Below, piece by piece: positions 16,424 through 23,739 of a stretch of DNA of 24,901 nt (within the stretch, counting starts at the first letter, position 1; each line of letters starts with the position of its first letter). The position numbers were made by a program, and so were the translations under genes. The notes beneath the pieces were generated by a model. It was not told where the DNA came from and ran no database searches. It saw only the letters and a list, made by a program, of their open reading frames with translations. The DNA is from an uncultured Bacteroidales bacterium (GTDB lineage: Bacteria > Bacteroidota > Bacteroidia > Bacteroidales > Paludibacteraceae): contig CALGCU010000067.1 of assembly GCA_937886455.1 (NCBI GenBank), positions 1-24,901 on the forward strand. Reading direction: 5' to 3'.

Positions 16424-16999
16424 ATGCAACAATACAAAATAGTATTAGGATCACAATCGCCAAGAAGAAAAGAACTCTTGGCTGGATTAGGCTACACATT
16501 CACATGTCGCACAACGGATGCTGATGAAATATATCCCGAAACACTCACAGGGGAACAAATACCCATTTTCCTTTCAAAACTAAAAGCAGAAGCTTTAATG
16601 CCTACACTTCAAGCGGACGAATTACTCATTACGGCTGACACCATAGTATGGCATCAACAACAAGTGTTAGGAAAACCACAAGATGAACAGCAAGCACGCC
16701 AAATGCTACAATCACTCTCTGGGACCACTCATCAAGTCATCACTGGAGTCACACTCACTACTCACACACGACAACACTCCTTCGCAGTCAATACAAAAGT
16801 GAGGTTCGCAACACTAACAGAGGAAGAAATAACACACTACATACAACACTTCAAACCTATGGACAAGGCTGGAGCCTATGGCATCCAAGAATGGATTGGA
16901 TACATAGGAGTAGAACACATTGAAGGCTCCTATTTCAACGTAATGGGACTACCCGTCCAACGACTTTATAAAGAGCTTAAACAATGGCTGCACGAATGA
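16424..16999 (+). CDS. maf: Maf-family nucleoside triphosphate pyrophosphatase
   Basis: Maf proteins hydrolyse non-canonical or excess nucleoside triphosphates (dTTP/UTP or modified nucleotides) to monophosphates. The 191-residue product has the signature GSQSPRRKELLAGLG at its N-terminus, the TADTIVW segment with the catalytic Asp around residue 75, GKPQDEQQARQML, and the C-terminal KAGAYGIQEWIG block. The QEWIG block (not QGxA) and overall sequence are closest to the YhdE-type dTTP/UTP pyrophosphatase as annotated in Bacteroidota. A TTG at 16400 would add eight residues, but it overlaps the promoter -7 box, so the ATG at 16424 is used. The gene is transcribed from its own promoter and followed closely by pepD, which has another. 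Confidence 0.93.
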   Translation: MQQYKIVLGSQSPRRKELLAGLGYTFTCRTTDADEIYPETLTGEQIPIFLSKLKAEALMPTLQADELLITADTIVWHQQQVLGKPQDEQQARQMLQSLSGTTHQVITGVTLTTHTRQHSFAVNTKVRFATLTEEEITHYIQHFKPMDKAGAYGIQEWIGYIGVEHIEGSYFNVMGLPVQRLYKELKQWLHE

Positions 17000-17010
17000 T
17001 AAAATAAAAC

Positions 17011-17040
17011 TTGTGCATTCCCCACTTTTTACTATCTTTG
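17011..17040 (+). promoter_or_regulatory. Promoter of pepD
   Basis: TTG at 17011-17013 and TATCTTTG at 17033-17040 are 19 bases apart, leaving a leader of about 33 bases before the ATG at 17078. Confidence 0.75.
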
Positions 17041-17077
17041 CCAATGATGAAAACAAACCTTTAAAAAATGATATATC

Positions 17078-18532
17078 ATGGAATCTAATGACATTCGCCA
17101 ACTACAACCAAAGGCAGTTTGGCAAAACTTTTACAACTTATGTCAAGTACCTCATCCTTCTGGAAAAAGAAAGGAAGTAGGAGAATTTGTAATGGAATTC
17201 GGTAAAGCACTTGGATTGGAAACTCTACAAGATGAAACGGGTAACGTGTTGATTCGTAAACCTGCATATCCGGGTATGGAAAACCACGATGGAGTAATAC
17301 TGCAAGCTCATCTTGACATGGTACCGCAAAAAAACAATGACACAGTCTTCGATTTTGAAAAAGACGCCATTCGTGCTTATATCGATGGGGAATGGGTAAC
17401 CGCTGATGGTACAACACTCGGTGCTGACAACGGAATTGGAGTGGCGGCTGCTATGGCGGTATTGGCAGACAAATCCTTAAAACATCCTCCATTGGAAGCA
17501 TTCTTCACAGTGGATGAAGAAACTGGAATGTTCGGAGCATTTGGATTGCAACCTAATTTCTTGCAAGGTAAAATTCTCTTGAATATGGACTCTGAAGATG
17601 AAGGTGAACTATACATCGGTTGCGCAGGTGGGGTAGATGGTAACATCACATTCCGTTACTTTGAAACTGAAGTGCCGGAAGGAGACGTGGCTGTGAAAAT
17701 TACACTCACAGGACTAAATGGCGGACACTCAGGACTAAACATTAACCTGCAACGTGCCAATGCAAACAAACTCATGTTCCGTTTCCTCAAAGAAGCAGTA
17801 AGCAACTATGAAGCACGCCTCGCTTCTATCGATGGAGGAAATATGCGTAATGCTATTCCACGAGAAGCAGTGGCAGTAGTAACTGTACCGGCTGAAGGAT
17901 TGGAAGACTTGATGGACTTAGTGCGTGATTATGAAACACTATTCCTCACAGAATATGCAGGAGTAGAAAAAACACTCTCATTCACCGCTGAACAAGTAGC
18001 ACTCCCTTCTGGACTAATCCCCGAAGAAGTACAAGACGACCTTATCAACTCCATTATTGCATGCCCTAATGGAATGATGCGTTACATACAGGATATGCCT
18101 GACGTAGTAGAAACTTCTAACAACCTTTCTATCGTTAAGTCTGATGGAGAACAAATCACTGTCGCTTGCCTCACACGTAGTTCAGTAGAATCAAGAAAAG
18201 AAGAAGTGGCTTCTATGATAGAAAGTGTGTTTACAATGGCTGGAGCTAAAGTAGAATTCTCTGGGTCTTACCCGGGATGGCAACCTAACTTGCAATCACG
18301 TATCCTAAATACAATGTCTAAAGTGTATCAAGATATGTATGGGGTAACACCAAAAATTATGACTGTTCACGCTGGATTAGAATGTGGTATTCTCGGACGT
18401 AACTATCCGGAAATGGATATGATATCCTTTGGACCTACAATGCGATTCCCACACTCACCGGATGAAAAAGTCAACATCCCAACTGTGGCAAAATTCTGGG
18501 ACTTCCTCGTAGCTACATTGGCTGCTTTATAA
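17078..18532 (+). CDS. pepD: Aminoacyl-histidine dipeptidase (M20 family)
   Basis: PepD is a cytoplasmic di-zinc peptidase that splits Xaa-His dipeptides such as carnosine and other dipeptides. The 484-residue product has the full family length. Metal ligands and catalytic residues are visible: His78 and Asp80 in QAHLDMVPQ, the bridging Asp117 in LGADNGIG, the catalytic Glu147-Glu148 in TVDEETG, Asp in LLNMDSEDEGE, and the C-terminal His in TVHAGLECG. A lid or dimerisation domain (about residues 190-380) interrupts the catalytic domain, with GGHSGLNIN as its conserved entry. There is no signal peptide. The gene stands alone with its own promoter and a strong terminator. Confidence 0.95.
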   Translation: MESNDIRQLQPKAVWQNFYNLCQVPHPSGKRKEVGEFVMEFGKALGLETLQDETGNVLIRKPAYPGMENHDGVILQAHLDMVPQKNNDTVFDFEKDAIRAYIDGEWVTADGTTLGADNGIGVAAAMAVLADKSLKHPPLEAFFTVDEETGMFGAFGLQPNFLQGKILLNMDSEDEGELYIGCAGGVDGNITFRYFETEVPEGDVAVKITLTGLNGGHSGLNINLQRANANKLMFRFLKEAVSNYEARLASIDGGNMRNAIPREAVAVVTVPAEGLEDLMDLVRDYETLFLTEYAGVEKTLSFTAEQVALPSGLIPEEVQDDLINSIIACPNGMMRYIQDMPDVVETSNNLSIVKSDGEQITVACLTRSSVESRKEEVASMIESVFTMAGAKVEFSGSYPGWQPNLQSRILNTMSKVYQDMYGVTPKIMTVHAGLECGILGRNYPEMDMISFGPTMRFPHSPDEKVNIPTVAKFWDFLVATLAAL

Positions 18533-18557
18533 GACAAATTATAAAAATAAATAAGCA

Positions 18558-18594
18558 CAAACCCCACACCTCGCTTGGAGTGGGGTTTGTTTGT
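18558..18594 (+). terminator. Strong terminator after pepD
   Basis: A perfect 10-bp stem CAAACCCCAC/GTGGGGTTTG (18558-18567 with 18580-18589) has a 12-base loop and is followed by T-rich sequence. Confidence 0.8.
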
Positions 18595-18680
18595 TATGAA
18601 CCCAACCGGATTAAACTCTTTATTGTTGCCCTCTAAAACCAATTATTGCTGTCCGGTAAAAAAAGAAACAACAAGCACCA

Positions 18681-18702
18681 CCGTTACCATACCGTTACCA
18701 CT
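18681..18702. repeat. Two copies of an 11-bp repeat upstream of umuD
   Basis: CCGTTACCATA (18681-18691) is followed directly by CCGTTACCACT (18692-18702), matching at nine of eleven positions. A GGTAA word about ten bases on could pair with the second TTACC. The period equals that of the 6747-6878 array. Confidence 0.75.
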
Positions 18703-18821
18703 ATGTAGGGTAAAGATAGGAAATAGATACAAATCAGATGGCAGAAAAACAAAAAATAGACAAACTGAACTGACTACAAAAAATAACCGAGAACAACATC
18801 ACACAATTGCGATATTTTCTG

Positions 18822-18829
18822 TACCTTTG
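18822..18829 (+). promoter_or_regulatory. -7 box of the umuDC operon
   Basis: TACCTTTG ends eight bases before the umuD ATG, so the transcript should be almost leaderless. No TTG box is present at the normal distance, which fits a promoter that needs activation or is normally repressed. Confidence 0.6.
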
Positions 18830-18837
18830 TTGCTACT

Positions 18838-19266
18838 ATGGATAAGTTTCTACCACACACAATTGATACGGATGACTCATTTGAGTCTCATCTATTGGGA
18901 GATGTAAAAGCAGGATTCCCTTCTCCCGCTGAAGATATACACGAAAAATTAGACCTCGTGAGCTTACTCGTAAAGCATAAAGCATCTACATTCTTTTTCC
19001 GAGTAAATGGAGTCTCAATGGTTGATGCCAATATGGACGAAGGCGATATTATAATTGTGGATAGAGCCATTGAACCTTACAACCATTGCAAGGCTGTTTG
19101 CTATATCGATGGTGAATACACGGTTAAATGTGTGGAAATACACAAAGATAAAGCATATCTGATTCCTGCGAATGAAAACAATAAAACCTATAAAACAATA
19201 GAAGTGACTGAAGAAAACGACTTTCTCATTTGGGGCGTTGTAACTTATGTTATCAAGAAAATGTAA
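18838..19266 (+). CDS. umuD: UmuD-like S24 peptidase, translesion polymerase subunit
   Basis: UmuD is cleaved under DNA damage and the processed form joins UmuC to make DNA polymerase V for translesion synthesis. The 142-residue product has the S24/LexA-like fold. An Ala25-Gly26 pair (DVKAGFPSP) is the self-cleavage site, Ser60 in RVNGVSMVDANM is the nucleophile, and Lys97 in EYTVKCVE is the general base. These positions agree with those of the E. coli protein. There is no DNA-binding helix-turn-helix, which excludes LexA. The gene heads a three-gene operon with a small membrane protein and umuC. Control by a damage-response repressor is expected from the family, but no operator was identified. 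Confidence 0.94.
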   Translation: MDKFLPHTIDTDDSFESHLLGDVKAGFPSPAEDIHEKLDLVSLLVKHKASTFFFRVNGVSMVDANMDEGDIIIVDRAIEPYNHCKAVCYIDGEYTVKCVEIHKDKAYLIPANENNKTYKTIEVTEENDFLIWGVVTYVIKKM

Positions 19267-19267
19267 C

Positions 19268-19468
19268 ATGAAAACCATGATGATATATGCGCTGTCTCTA
19301 ATAGCTATGTTGCTTTCAGCCATAGTTGTGATGAATATCTTAAATGCGATATTTCATCTAAACTATCATAATATTCCAACGCTTGGCTGTAAGGTGGGAT
19401 TCCTTGCATGGCTTGTGCTATTGATTATAGATATCTGCAATAAACACTACACACGCAGTAAACAATAA
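19268..19468 (+). CDS. Small two-helix membrane protein between umuD and umuC
   Basis: The frame encodes 66 residues and begins one base after the umuD stop (ATG 19268, preceded by TAA and one C), ending nine bases before umuC. Hydrophobic segments cover about residues 5-29 and 42-57, joined by a short loop containing HLNYHNIPTLGC, with a basic C-terminal tail (CNKHYTRSKQ). The positive-inside rule suggests both ends in the cytoplasm. An in-frame ATG at 19247 would overlap umuD and is less likely. I do not recognise a family. The tight packing argues for translation as part of the operon, but function, and any link to polymerase V, is unknown. Confidence 0.72.
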   Translation: MKTMMIYALSLIAMLLSAIVVMNILNAIFHLNYHNIPTLGCKVGFLAWLVLLIIDICNKHYTRSKQ

Positions 19469-19477
19469 ATCTAACAA

Positions 19478-20746
19478 ATGTTTGCTCTTGCTGATTGTAA
19501 CAATTTCTTTGCTTCTTGTGAGCGTGTATTTAGACCTGACCTACAAGGGAAACCGGTCATTGTGCTCTCAAGCAATGATGGCTGTGCTATTGCCAGAAGC
19601 AATGAAGCAAAGGCTTTAGGCATAAAGATGGGCGACCCACTATTTAAGATAAAGGATATCGTTCAGAAACATAAAGTAGCAGTCTTTTCGGGAAACATGG
19701 CGCTCTACGGTGATATGTCACAAAGAGTGCGGTGGGTGTTACAAGAGTATGCACCTGCCATTGAGGTCTATTCAATAGACGAAGCCTTTTTAGACTTAAG
19801 AGGAATGGAGAATATCGACTTTGATGTATTTGCCAAACATCTTTCGGCTCAATGCTGGAAAATGGTATCTATCCCGATCTCTGTCGGAATTGCCCCAACG
19901 AAGACGCTTGCAAAGATTGCATCAAAATTATGTAAGCAATATCCAAAACTCAAAGGGGGATGCTACATGCACCGCCCGCAAGATATAGAAAAAGTGCTAA
20001 GAAAATTCCCGATAGAAGATGTTTGGGGAATCGGACGACGCTCAGCCACTAAGTTGAAAGCTAAAGGGATTAACACAGCTTATGAGTTTACACAACTACC
20101 GGAAAAACTAATACAAACAATGTTTGGAATAACTGGTCTCAAAACATGGAAGGAGTTAAAAGGAACACCCTGTATAGAGTTTGAAGATGGTTTTGAAGCT
20201 AAACACTCAATATGTGTCTCACGTAGTTTCTCTTCAGAGATATACAATATACAAGAACTGCAAGAACAAATCGCTAACTTCGCTTTTGAAATGGCAGAGA
20301 AACTGAGAAAACAGAAATCTGTAGTCTCTGAAATGGTAGTCTTTGCATACACTAATCGATTTAAGGAAAATTTACCTCAAAACAAAGCGACTGCATTGGT
20401 TCTATTTCTTACACCAACATCCGACCAACGCACAATCATTGCGCGAGCTGTCGAAGCTGCTAAAAACTTTTGTAAAGAAAATTACGGATATAAAAAAGCA
20501 GGGGTTATTGCCACCAAGATTATACCTGAAACGAATGTCATGCACTCCTTGTTTGAAGATACTGACTACCTACAACGTGAACATAATCTATCTGTTGCAG
20601 TGGACACAATCAATAGCACTTTTGGCAAAGGAACAATCAAATTGGCTGTACAAGGAAGTGGTAAAATAAAAACATCGGGTGATTACCAATCGCCACACTA
20701 CACAACAAGATGGAGCGACATACCTAATGTCACTGTGAAAGAATAG
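19478..20746 (+). CDS. umuC: UmuC, DNA polymerase V catalytic subunit
   Basis: UmuC is a Y-family polymerase that copies past DNA lesions when bound to processed UmuD. The 422-residue product has the normal length. The N-terminus FALADCNNFFASCERVFRPD supplies the metal ligand Asp6, and the catalytic pair Asp101-Glu102 lies in VYSIDEAFLDL. The palm continues with PISVGIAPTKTLAKIASKLCK and the helix-hairpin-helix region IEDVWGIGRRSATKL. The little-finger domain follows from about residue 240, and the C-terminal end has DUF4113-like features (NSTFGKGTIKLAVQG, TTRWSDIPNV). It closes the umuD operon. The mutagenic outcome of its activity is known for the family, not shown here. Confidence 0.95.
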   Translation: MFALADCNNFFASCERVFRPDLQGKPVIVLSSNDGCAIARSNEAKALGIKMGDPLFKIKDIVQKHKVAVFSGNMALYGDMSQRVRWVLQEYAPAIEVYSIDEAFLDLRGMENIDFDVFAKHLSAQCWKMVSIPISVGIAPTKTLAKIASKLCKQYPKLKGGCYMHRPQDIEKVLRKFPIEDVWGIGRRSATKLKAKGINTAYEFTQLPEKLIQTMFGITGLKTWKELKGTPCIEFEDGFEAKHSICVSRSFSSEIYNIQELQEQIANFAFEMAEKLRKQKSVVSEMVVFAYTNRFKENLPQNKATALVLFLTPTSDQRTIIARAVEAAKNFCKENYGYKKAGVIATKIIPETNVMHSLFEDTDYLQREHNLSVAVDTINSTFGKGTIKLAVQGSGKIKTSGDYQSPHYTTRWSDIPNVTVKE

Positions 20747-20796
20747 AACTCCCCACAACACAATGCTGTTAATAGAATGTTTTTTTGTAAAAAAAC

Positions 20797-20826
20797 TTGT
20801 TATATAATCAAAAGCAATTATCTTTG
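20797..20826 (+). promoter_or_regulatory. Promoter of the 6PGD-like membrane protein gene
   Basis: TTG at 20797-20799 and TATCTTTG at 20819-20826 are 19 bases apart. An arm of a GTTTTTTT/AAAAAAAC palindrome (20779-20796) touches the -33 box; the same A/T element could act as a terminator of umuC. Confidence 0.72.
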
Positions 20827-20852
20827 CTCATACAAAAATTAATAAACAAATT

Positions 20853-21320
20853 ATGAAACTATCAGTTAAAGTTATTTCAATCTCATCGTTAATTCTCGCA
20901 CTGGCATTAGCTGTATTTCTCTATGTGAAATTCTTCTTTGTCTTTGGTGAAGGAGTAAAGGCTGGAGAACTCAACTATGTGGTACGCAAAGGTTACATCT
21001 TCAAAACTTATGAAGGAAAGGCAATACAAGCTGGATTCAAAGCTAAAAACGCCAATAGCGCAATTCAGTCCTATGAGTTTGACTTCTCAATAGAAGATAA
21101 GAACATCGCAGACTCGCTCATGAGATGTGGAGGAAGACAAGTTGAACTACACTACAAAGAATATCTTGGCTCACTACCTTGGAGAGGTGTCAGCAGGTAT
21201 GTGGTAGATGGAATTATTGCTGTTGAACAACCGGTAGTAACAAAACCATCTGTCGAAAAAATAGTAGTTGAACAACCAACAACAGAAAAACCTACTGCTG
21301 AACAAACAAGCTCTCTTTGA
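20853..21320 (+). CDS. Small membrane-anchored protein of the family often mislabelled 6-phosphogluconate dehydrogenase
   Basis: The product has 155 residues. One N-terminal membrane helix (about residues 7-29) is followed by a compact domain beginning FVFGEGVKAGELNYVVRKGY and containing QVELHYKEYLGSLPWRGVSRYVVDG. I recall this block in short Bacteroidota proteins that databases sometimes call 6-phosphogluconate dehydrogenase, but at this length it cannot be that enzyme and no Rossmann fold is visible. The last 30 residues form a Pro/Glu/Lys/Val-rich tail with near-repeats of VEQPxxxKP, possibly a cell-wall or periplasmic spacer. Topology is probably one helix with the domain on the periplasmic side. 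The function is unknown. It has its own promoter. Confidence 0.8.
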   Translation: MKLSVKVISISSLILALALAVFLYVKFFFVFGEGVKAGELNYVVRKGYIFKTYEGKAIQAGFKAKNANSAIQSYEFDFSIEDKNIADSLMRCGGRQVELHYKEYLGSLPWRGVSRYVVDGIIAVEQPVVTKPSVEKIVVEQPTTEKPTAEQTSSL

Positions 21321-21374
21321 TTGCACACTTTTATGGGAATTTGTGCAGGAAATGCCACTGATGAGTGCACAATC

Positions 21375-21406
21375 TTTGGGTGTTTGTGTATTTTTTAGTA
21401 ACTTTG
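21375..21406 (+). promoter_or_regulatory. Promoter of the acyl-CoA ligase gene
   Basis: TTTG at 21375-21378 and TAACTTTG at 21399-21406 are 20 bases apart, with a predicted start near 21411. Confidence 0.75.
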
Positions 21407-21409
21407 CAT

Positions 21410-21474
21410 CCCGATACAAGGAAAGTAATTGTTATAAATGATGAATACTTGTGTCGGGAATTGTTGTTTTTTAA
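21410..21474 (+). promoter_or_regulatory. 5'-terminal hairpin in the acyl-CoA ligase leader
   Basis: CCCGATACAAG (21410-21420) pairs with CTTGTGTCGGG (21448-21458) over eleven pairs, one G-U, starting at the predicted 5' end of the transcript. It is followed by a T-rich tract (GTTGTTTTTT) to about 21472. It has the form of an attenuator or a 5' stability element. Confidence 0.65.
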
Positions 21475-21485
21475 CATACTAAATT

Positions 21486-23231
21486 ATGATTAAAGAAAAT
21501 TTTATACGACTCTTTGAAGATTCCTTCCGTGCCAATTGGGAATTACCGGCATTTACTAACTATGGAGAAAACCTGACATTTACTTACGAACAGGTTGCAA
21601 GAGAGGTTGCAAAACTTCACATCTTATTTGAACAATGTGGTATTAAAAAAGATGATAAAATTGCGCTCGTGGGACGTAATAATGCTTATTGGGCAATTAC
21701 CTACATCGCCACTGTAACCTACGGAGCGGTGATTGTACCTATACTGCAAGACTTTAATGCTAACGACATTCATCACATCACTAATCACTCCGAATCAAAA
21801 CTCTTGTTCGCAAGTGATGCAAACTGGGAAAATCTCGAAGAGGAAAAACTCATCACGGTAGAAGCTGTATTCTCGCTCAATAAATTCAACCTGATCACAA
21901 TCGTTGACCACACTCAACCCACACTGTTGGATACACCTGCTGATGATATGCCGGTGGTCGAACCTCACGAACCACCATTTACTGCTGAACAAATATCAAG
22001 AGAAAACATTGAACGCCTGTTTAATGAAAAATATAAGGATGGATTCTATCCCGACTGCGTACGCTATGTGGATAAACCAAATAGCGAAGTGGTTTCTATT
22101 AACTATACATCGGGAACTACTGGATTCAGTAAGGGAGTATTAACCAGCGGTAATGCACTGGCAGGTAATATCACTTATGGTATAGAAACTGGCCTCTTGG
22201 CAAAAGGAAAAAGGGTAGTGGCATTCTTGCCATTAGCACACGCCTATGGATGTGCATTCGACTTCTTAACTGCAGTTTGCTCTGGATCACACACCTACTT
22301 TATTGGTAAAACACCCTCGCCTAAGATACTGCTAAAGGCTTTTGCAGAGGTAAAACCAAGTATCATATTCTGTGTACCACTCATAGTGGAGAAAATATAC
22401 AAAAAACAAATCCTACCGCTATTGAGTAAACCATCTATGCGCTGGGTGTTGAGAGTACCATTACTCGACCAAGCTGTTTTAAACCAAGTACGCCAAAAAT
22501 TAGTAGATGCATTCGGTGGTGAGTTTACGGAAGTAATCGTAGGAGGAGCACCACTCAATGCGGAAGTAGAAGCATTCTTCCATAAAATCAAATTCCCATT
22601 CACAGTTGGATATGGAATGACAGAATGTGCTCCGCTCATATCGGTTTCTCTTAAAAACTTAGACACATACGTACCTTTCTCTGCTGGTAAAGTACTACCC
22701 AAAATGGACGTACGAATCACAAACGCAGACCCAAATACGGGTATAGGCGAAATTGAAGTAAAAGGTGAAAATGTGATGTCAGGATACTATAAGAATGAAG
22801 AAGCTACAAGACTCATCTTTACTGAAGATGGATGGCTGCGTACGGGAGACTTGGGATACATTGACGCCGACAAACGTATCTTTATTCGTGGACGTAGCAA
22901 AACAATGATATTAGGACCAAGTGGACAAAATATCTATCCGGAAGAAATTGAAGCAAAACTCAACAATATGCCGTTTGTTATGGAGAGCCTTGTTCTCCAA
23001 CAAGAAGGAAAACTCGTAGCGTTGGTATGTCCGGATTATGACGCTGTAGATGCTGAACACCTCACGCAAAAAGAATTGCAAGAAAAAATGGAAGAAAACA
23101 GAAAAGCATTGAATGCTATGGTGGCTTCTTATGAGGGAATAACGCAAATACAACTCTATCCGTACGAATTTGAAAAAACACCAAAGAAGAGCATTAAACG
23201 CTATCTGTACACTACAAGCATGGGTAAATAA
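21486..23231 (+). CDS. Long-chain fatty acid--CoA ligase (AMP-forming)
   Basis: This 581-residue enzyme of the ANL superfamily activates fatty acids through an acyl-adenylate to acyl-CoA. The P-loop motif is YTSGTTGFSKGV near residues 204-215. The A5 motif GYGMTECAP is near residue 375, GWLRTGDLGYID (A7-A8) near 448, and the hinge-side RGRSKTMI follows. The catalytic C-terminal lysine lies in TPKKSIKRYL, close to residue 570. There is no signal peptide and no membrane helix, so it acts in the cytoplasm or at the membrane surface. A neighbouring gene gives no pathway clue. The exact chain length of the substrate is uncertain. A structured leader and its own promoter precede it, and a terminator follows. 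Confidence 0.92.
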   Translation: MIKENFIRLFEDSFRANWELPAFTNYGENLTFTYEQVAREVAKLHILFEQCGIKKDDKIALVGRNNAYWAITYIATVTYGAVIVPILQDFNANDIHHITNHSESKLLFASDANWENLEEEKLITVEAVFSLNKFNLITIVDHTQPTLLDTPADDMPVVEPHEPPFTAEQISRENIERLFNEKYKDGFYPDCVRYVDKPNSEVVSINYTSGTTGFSKGVLTSGNALAGNITYGIETGLLAKGKRVVAFLPLAHAYGCAFDFLTAVCSGSHTYFIGKTPSPKILLKAFAEVKPSIIFCVPLIVEKIYKKQILPLLSKPSMRWVLRVPLLDQAVLNQVRQKLVDAFGGEFTEVIVGGAPLNAEVEAFFHKIKFPFTVGYGMTECAPLISVSLKNLDTYVPFSAGKVLPKMDVRITNADPNTGIGEIEVKGENVMSGYYKNEEATRLIFTEDGWLRTGDLGYIDADKRIFIRGRSKTMILGPSGQNIYPEEIEAKLNNMPFVMESLVLQQEGKLVALVCPDYDAVDAEHLTQKELQEKMEENRKALNAMVASYEGITQIQLYPYEFEKTPKKSIKRYLYTTSMGK

Positions 23232-23235
23232 TACC

Positions 23236-23262
23236 GTGAAATGGTAATTTTTCACTTTTTTT
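23236..23262 (+). terminator. Terminator after the acyl-CoA ligase gene
   Basis: GTGAAA (23236-23241) pairs with TTTCAC (23250-23255) across an eight-base loop, followed by seven T residues. The short AT-rich stem makes it moderate. Confidence 0.6.
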
Positions 23263-23326
23263 GAGTTGTTTTTGACGAAATGATAAAAAAAAAGAATGAA
23301 ATGGCTTTAATGTCAAAAAAATGAAT

Positions 23327-23334
23327 TACCTTTG
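23327..23334 (+). promoter_or_regulatory. -7 box of the small lipoprotein gene
   Basis: TACCTTTG followed by C fits the consensus, while the -33 region has only a weak TTTA. Transcription should begin near 23339, which excludes the ATG at 23321. Confidence 0.6.
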
Positions 23335-23386
23335 CGCAGTTTTCGTGATAAACGTTTTTATGTTTAATATTTTAAAGGTACAAGAA

Positions 23387-23608
23387 ATGAAAAAAGTATT
23401 ATTGTTCGCTGCAGTAGTATTTGCTATGGCATCTTGCTGCAACAAAAAAGCTTGCAACGCTGAAGAAGCAACTGTTGCTGAACCAGTAGCTGAAGAAGTA
23501 GTAGTAGAAGAAGTAGTAGCTGAAGAAGTTGCTGACTCTGCTGTTGCTGTAGTTGACTCAGTTGCTGCTGAAGTTGTAGAAGTTGTAGAAGAAGTTGTTG
23601 CTGAATAA
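23387..23608 (+). CDS. Small Glu/Val/Ala-rich lipoprotein
   Basis: The ATG at 23387 begins a 73-residue protein whose signal MKKVLLFAAVVFAMAS ends at Cys17, a clear lipobox (AMASC). The mature part has Cys18 and two lysines, then from about residue 25 is almost entirely Glu, Val and Ala with two Asp and Ser (EEVVVEEVVAEEVADS and similar). It is strongly acidic and low in complexity, with near-repeat codons GAAGTAGTA. Similar tiny E/V/A-rich lipoproteins occur in Bacteroidales, but I know no function. The upstream start at 23321 lies before the promoter's -7 box ends and is rejected. A terminator follows directly, so it is expressed alone. Confidence 0.83.
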   Translation: MKKVLLFAAVVFAMASCCNKKACNAEEATVAEPVAEEVVVEEVVAEEVADSAVAVVDSVAAEVVEVVEEVVAE

Positions 23609-23636
23609 TCAGAAACAAACCTACACAACGACTAAT

Positions 23637-23670
23637 CGCCTATCTCTATGAGGTAGGCGTTCTTTTTTTT
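23637..23670 (+). terminator. Strong terminator after the small lipoprotein gene
   Basis: CGCCTATCTC (23637-23646) pairs with GAGGTAGGCG (23650-23659) over ten pairs, one G-U, with a TAT loop, followed by a run of T broken by one C. Confidence 0.88.
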
Positions 23671-23739
23671 ATATAAAATAACATAATAAAACAAATACGG
23701 CACATCCTTTGTTACTAATGACAGAAACATTTTAACTGA

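Larger units (their letters stand above)
18533..18837. other. Intergenic region between pepD and umuD (305 bases)
   Basis: No credible gene is present. The region holds the pepD terminator at its left end, a GTTACC-rich 11-bp repeat in the middle (18681-18702), and a -7 box just before umuD. No classical LexA-type palindrome was recognised. Confidence 0.75.

Noticed and set aside
18703..18837. LexA-type SOS box upstream of umuD
   Set aside because: I found no clear palindrome of a known LexA type, and the consensus in this phylum is uncertain.
18575..18907. 110-residue frame spanning the pepD terminator and umuD start
   Set aside because: It covers the terminator stem and a repeat, and runs out of frame into umuD with no recognisable domain.
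20853..21320. 6-phosphogluconate dehydrogenase
   Set aside because: The protein has 155 residues, a membrane helix and no nucleotide-binding fold, so the name sometimes given to this family does not fit.
21322..21347. Terminator after the 6PGD-like gene
   Set aside because: TGCACA/TGTGCA can pair across 14 bases, but no T tract follows, so the support is too weak.
23321..23386. Start at 23321 for the small lipoprotein
   Set aside because: It precedes the promoter -7 box. The ATG at 23387 begins a proper signal peptide.
23326..23628. Ser/Thr-rich frame on the minus strand opposite the lipoprotein gene
   Set aside because: It is the complement of GAAGTAGTA-type repeats and has no other sign of being a gene.
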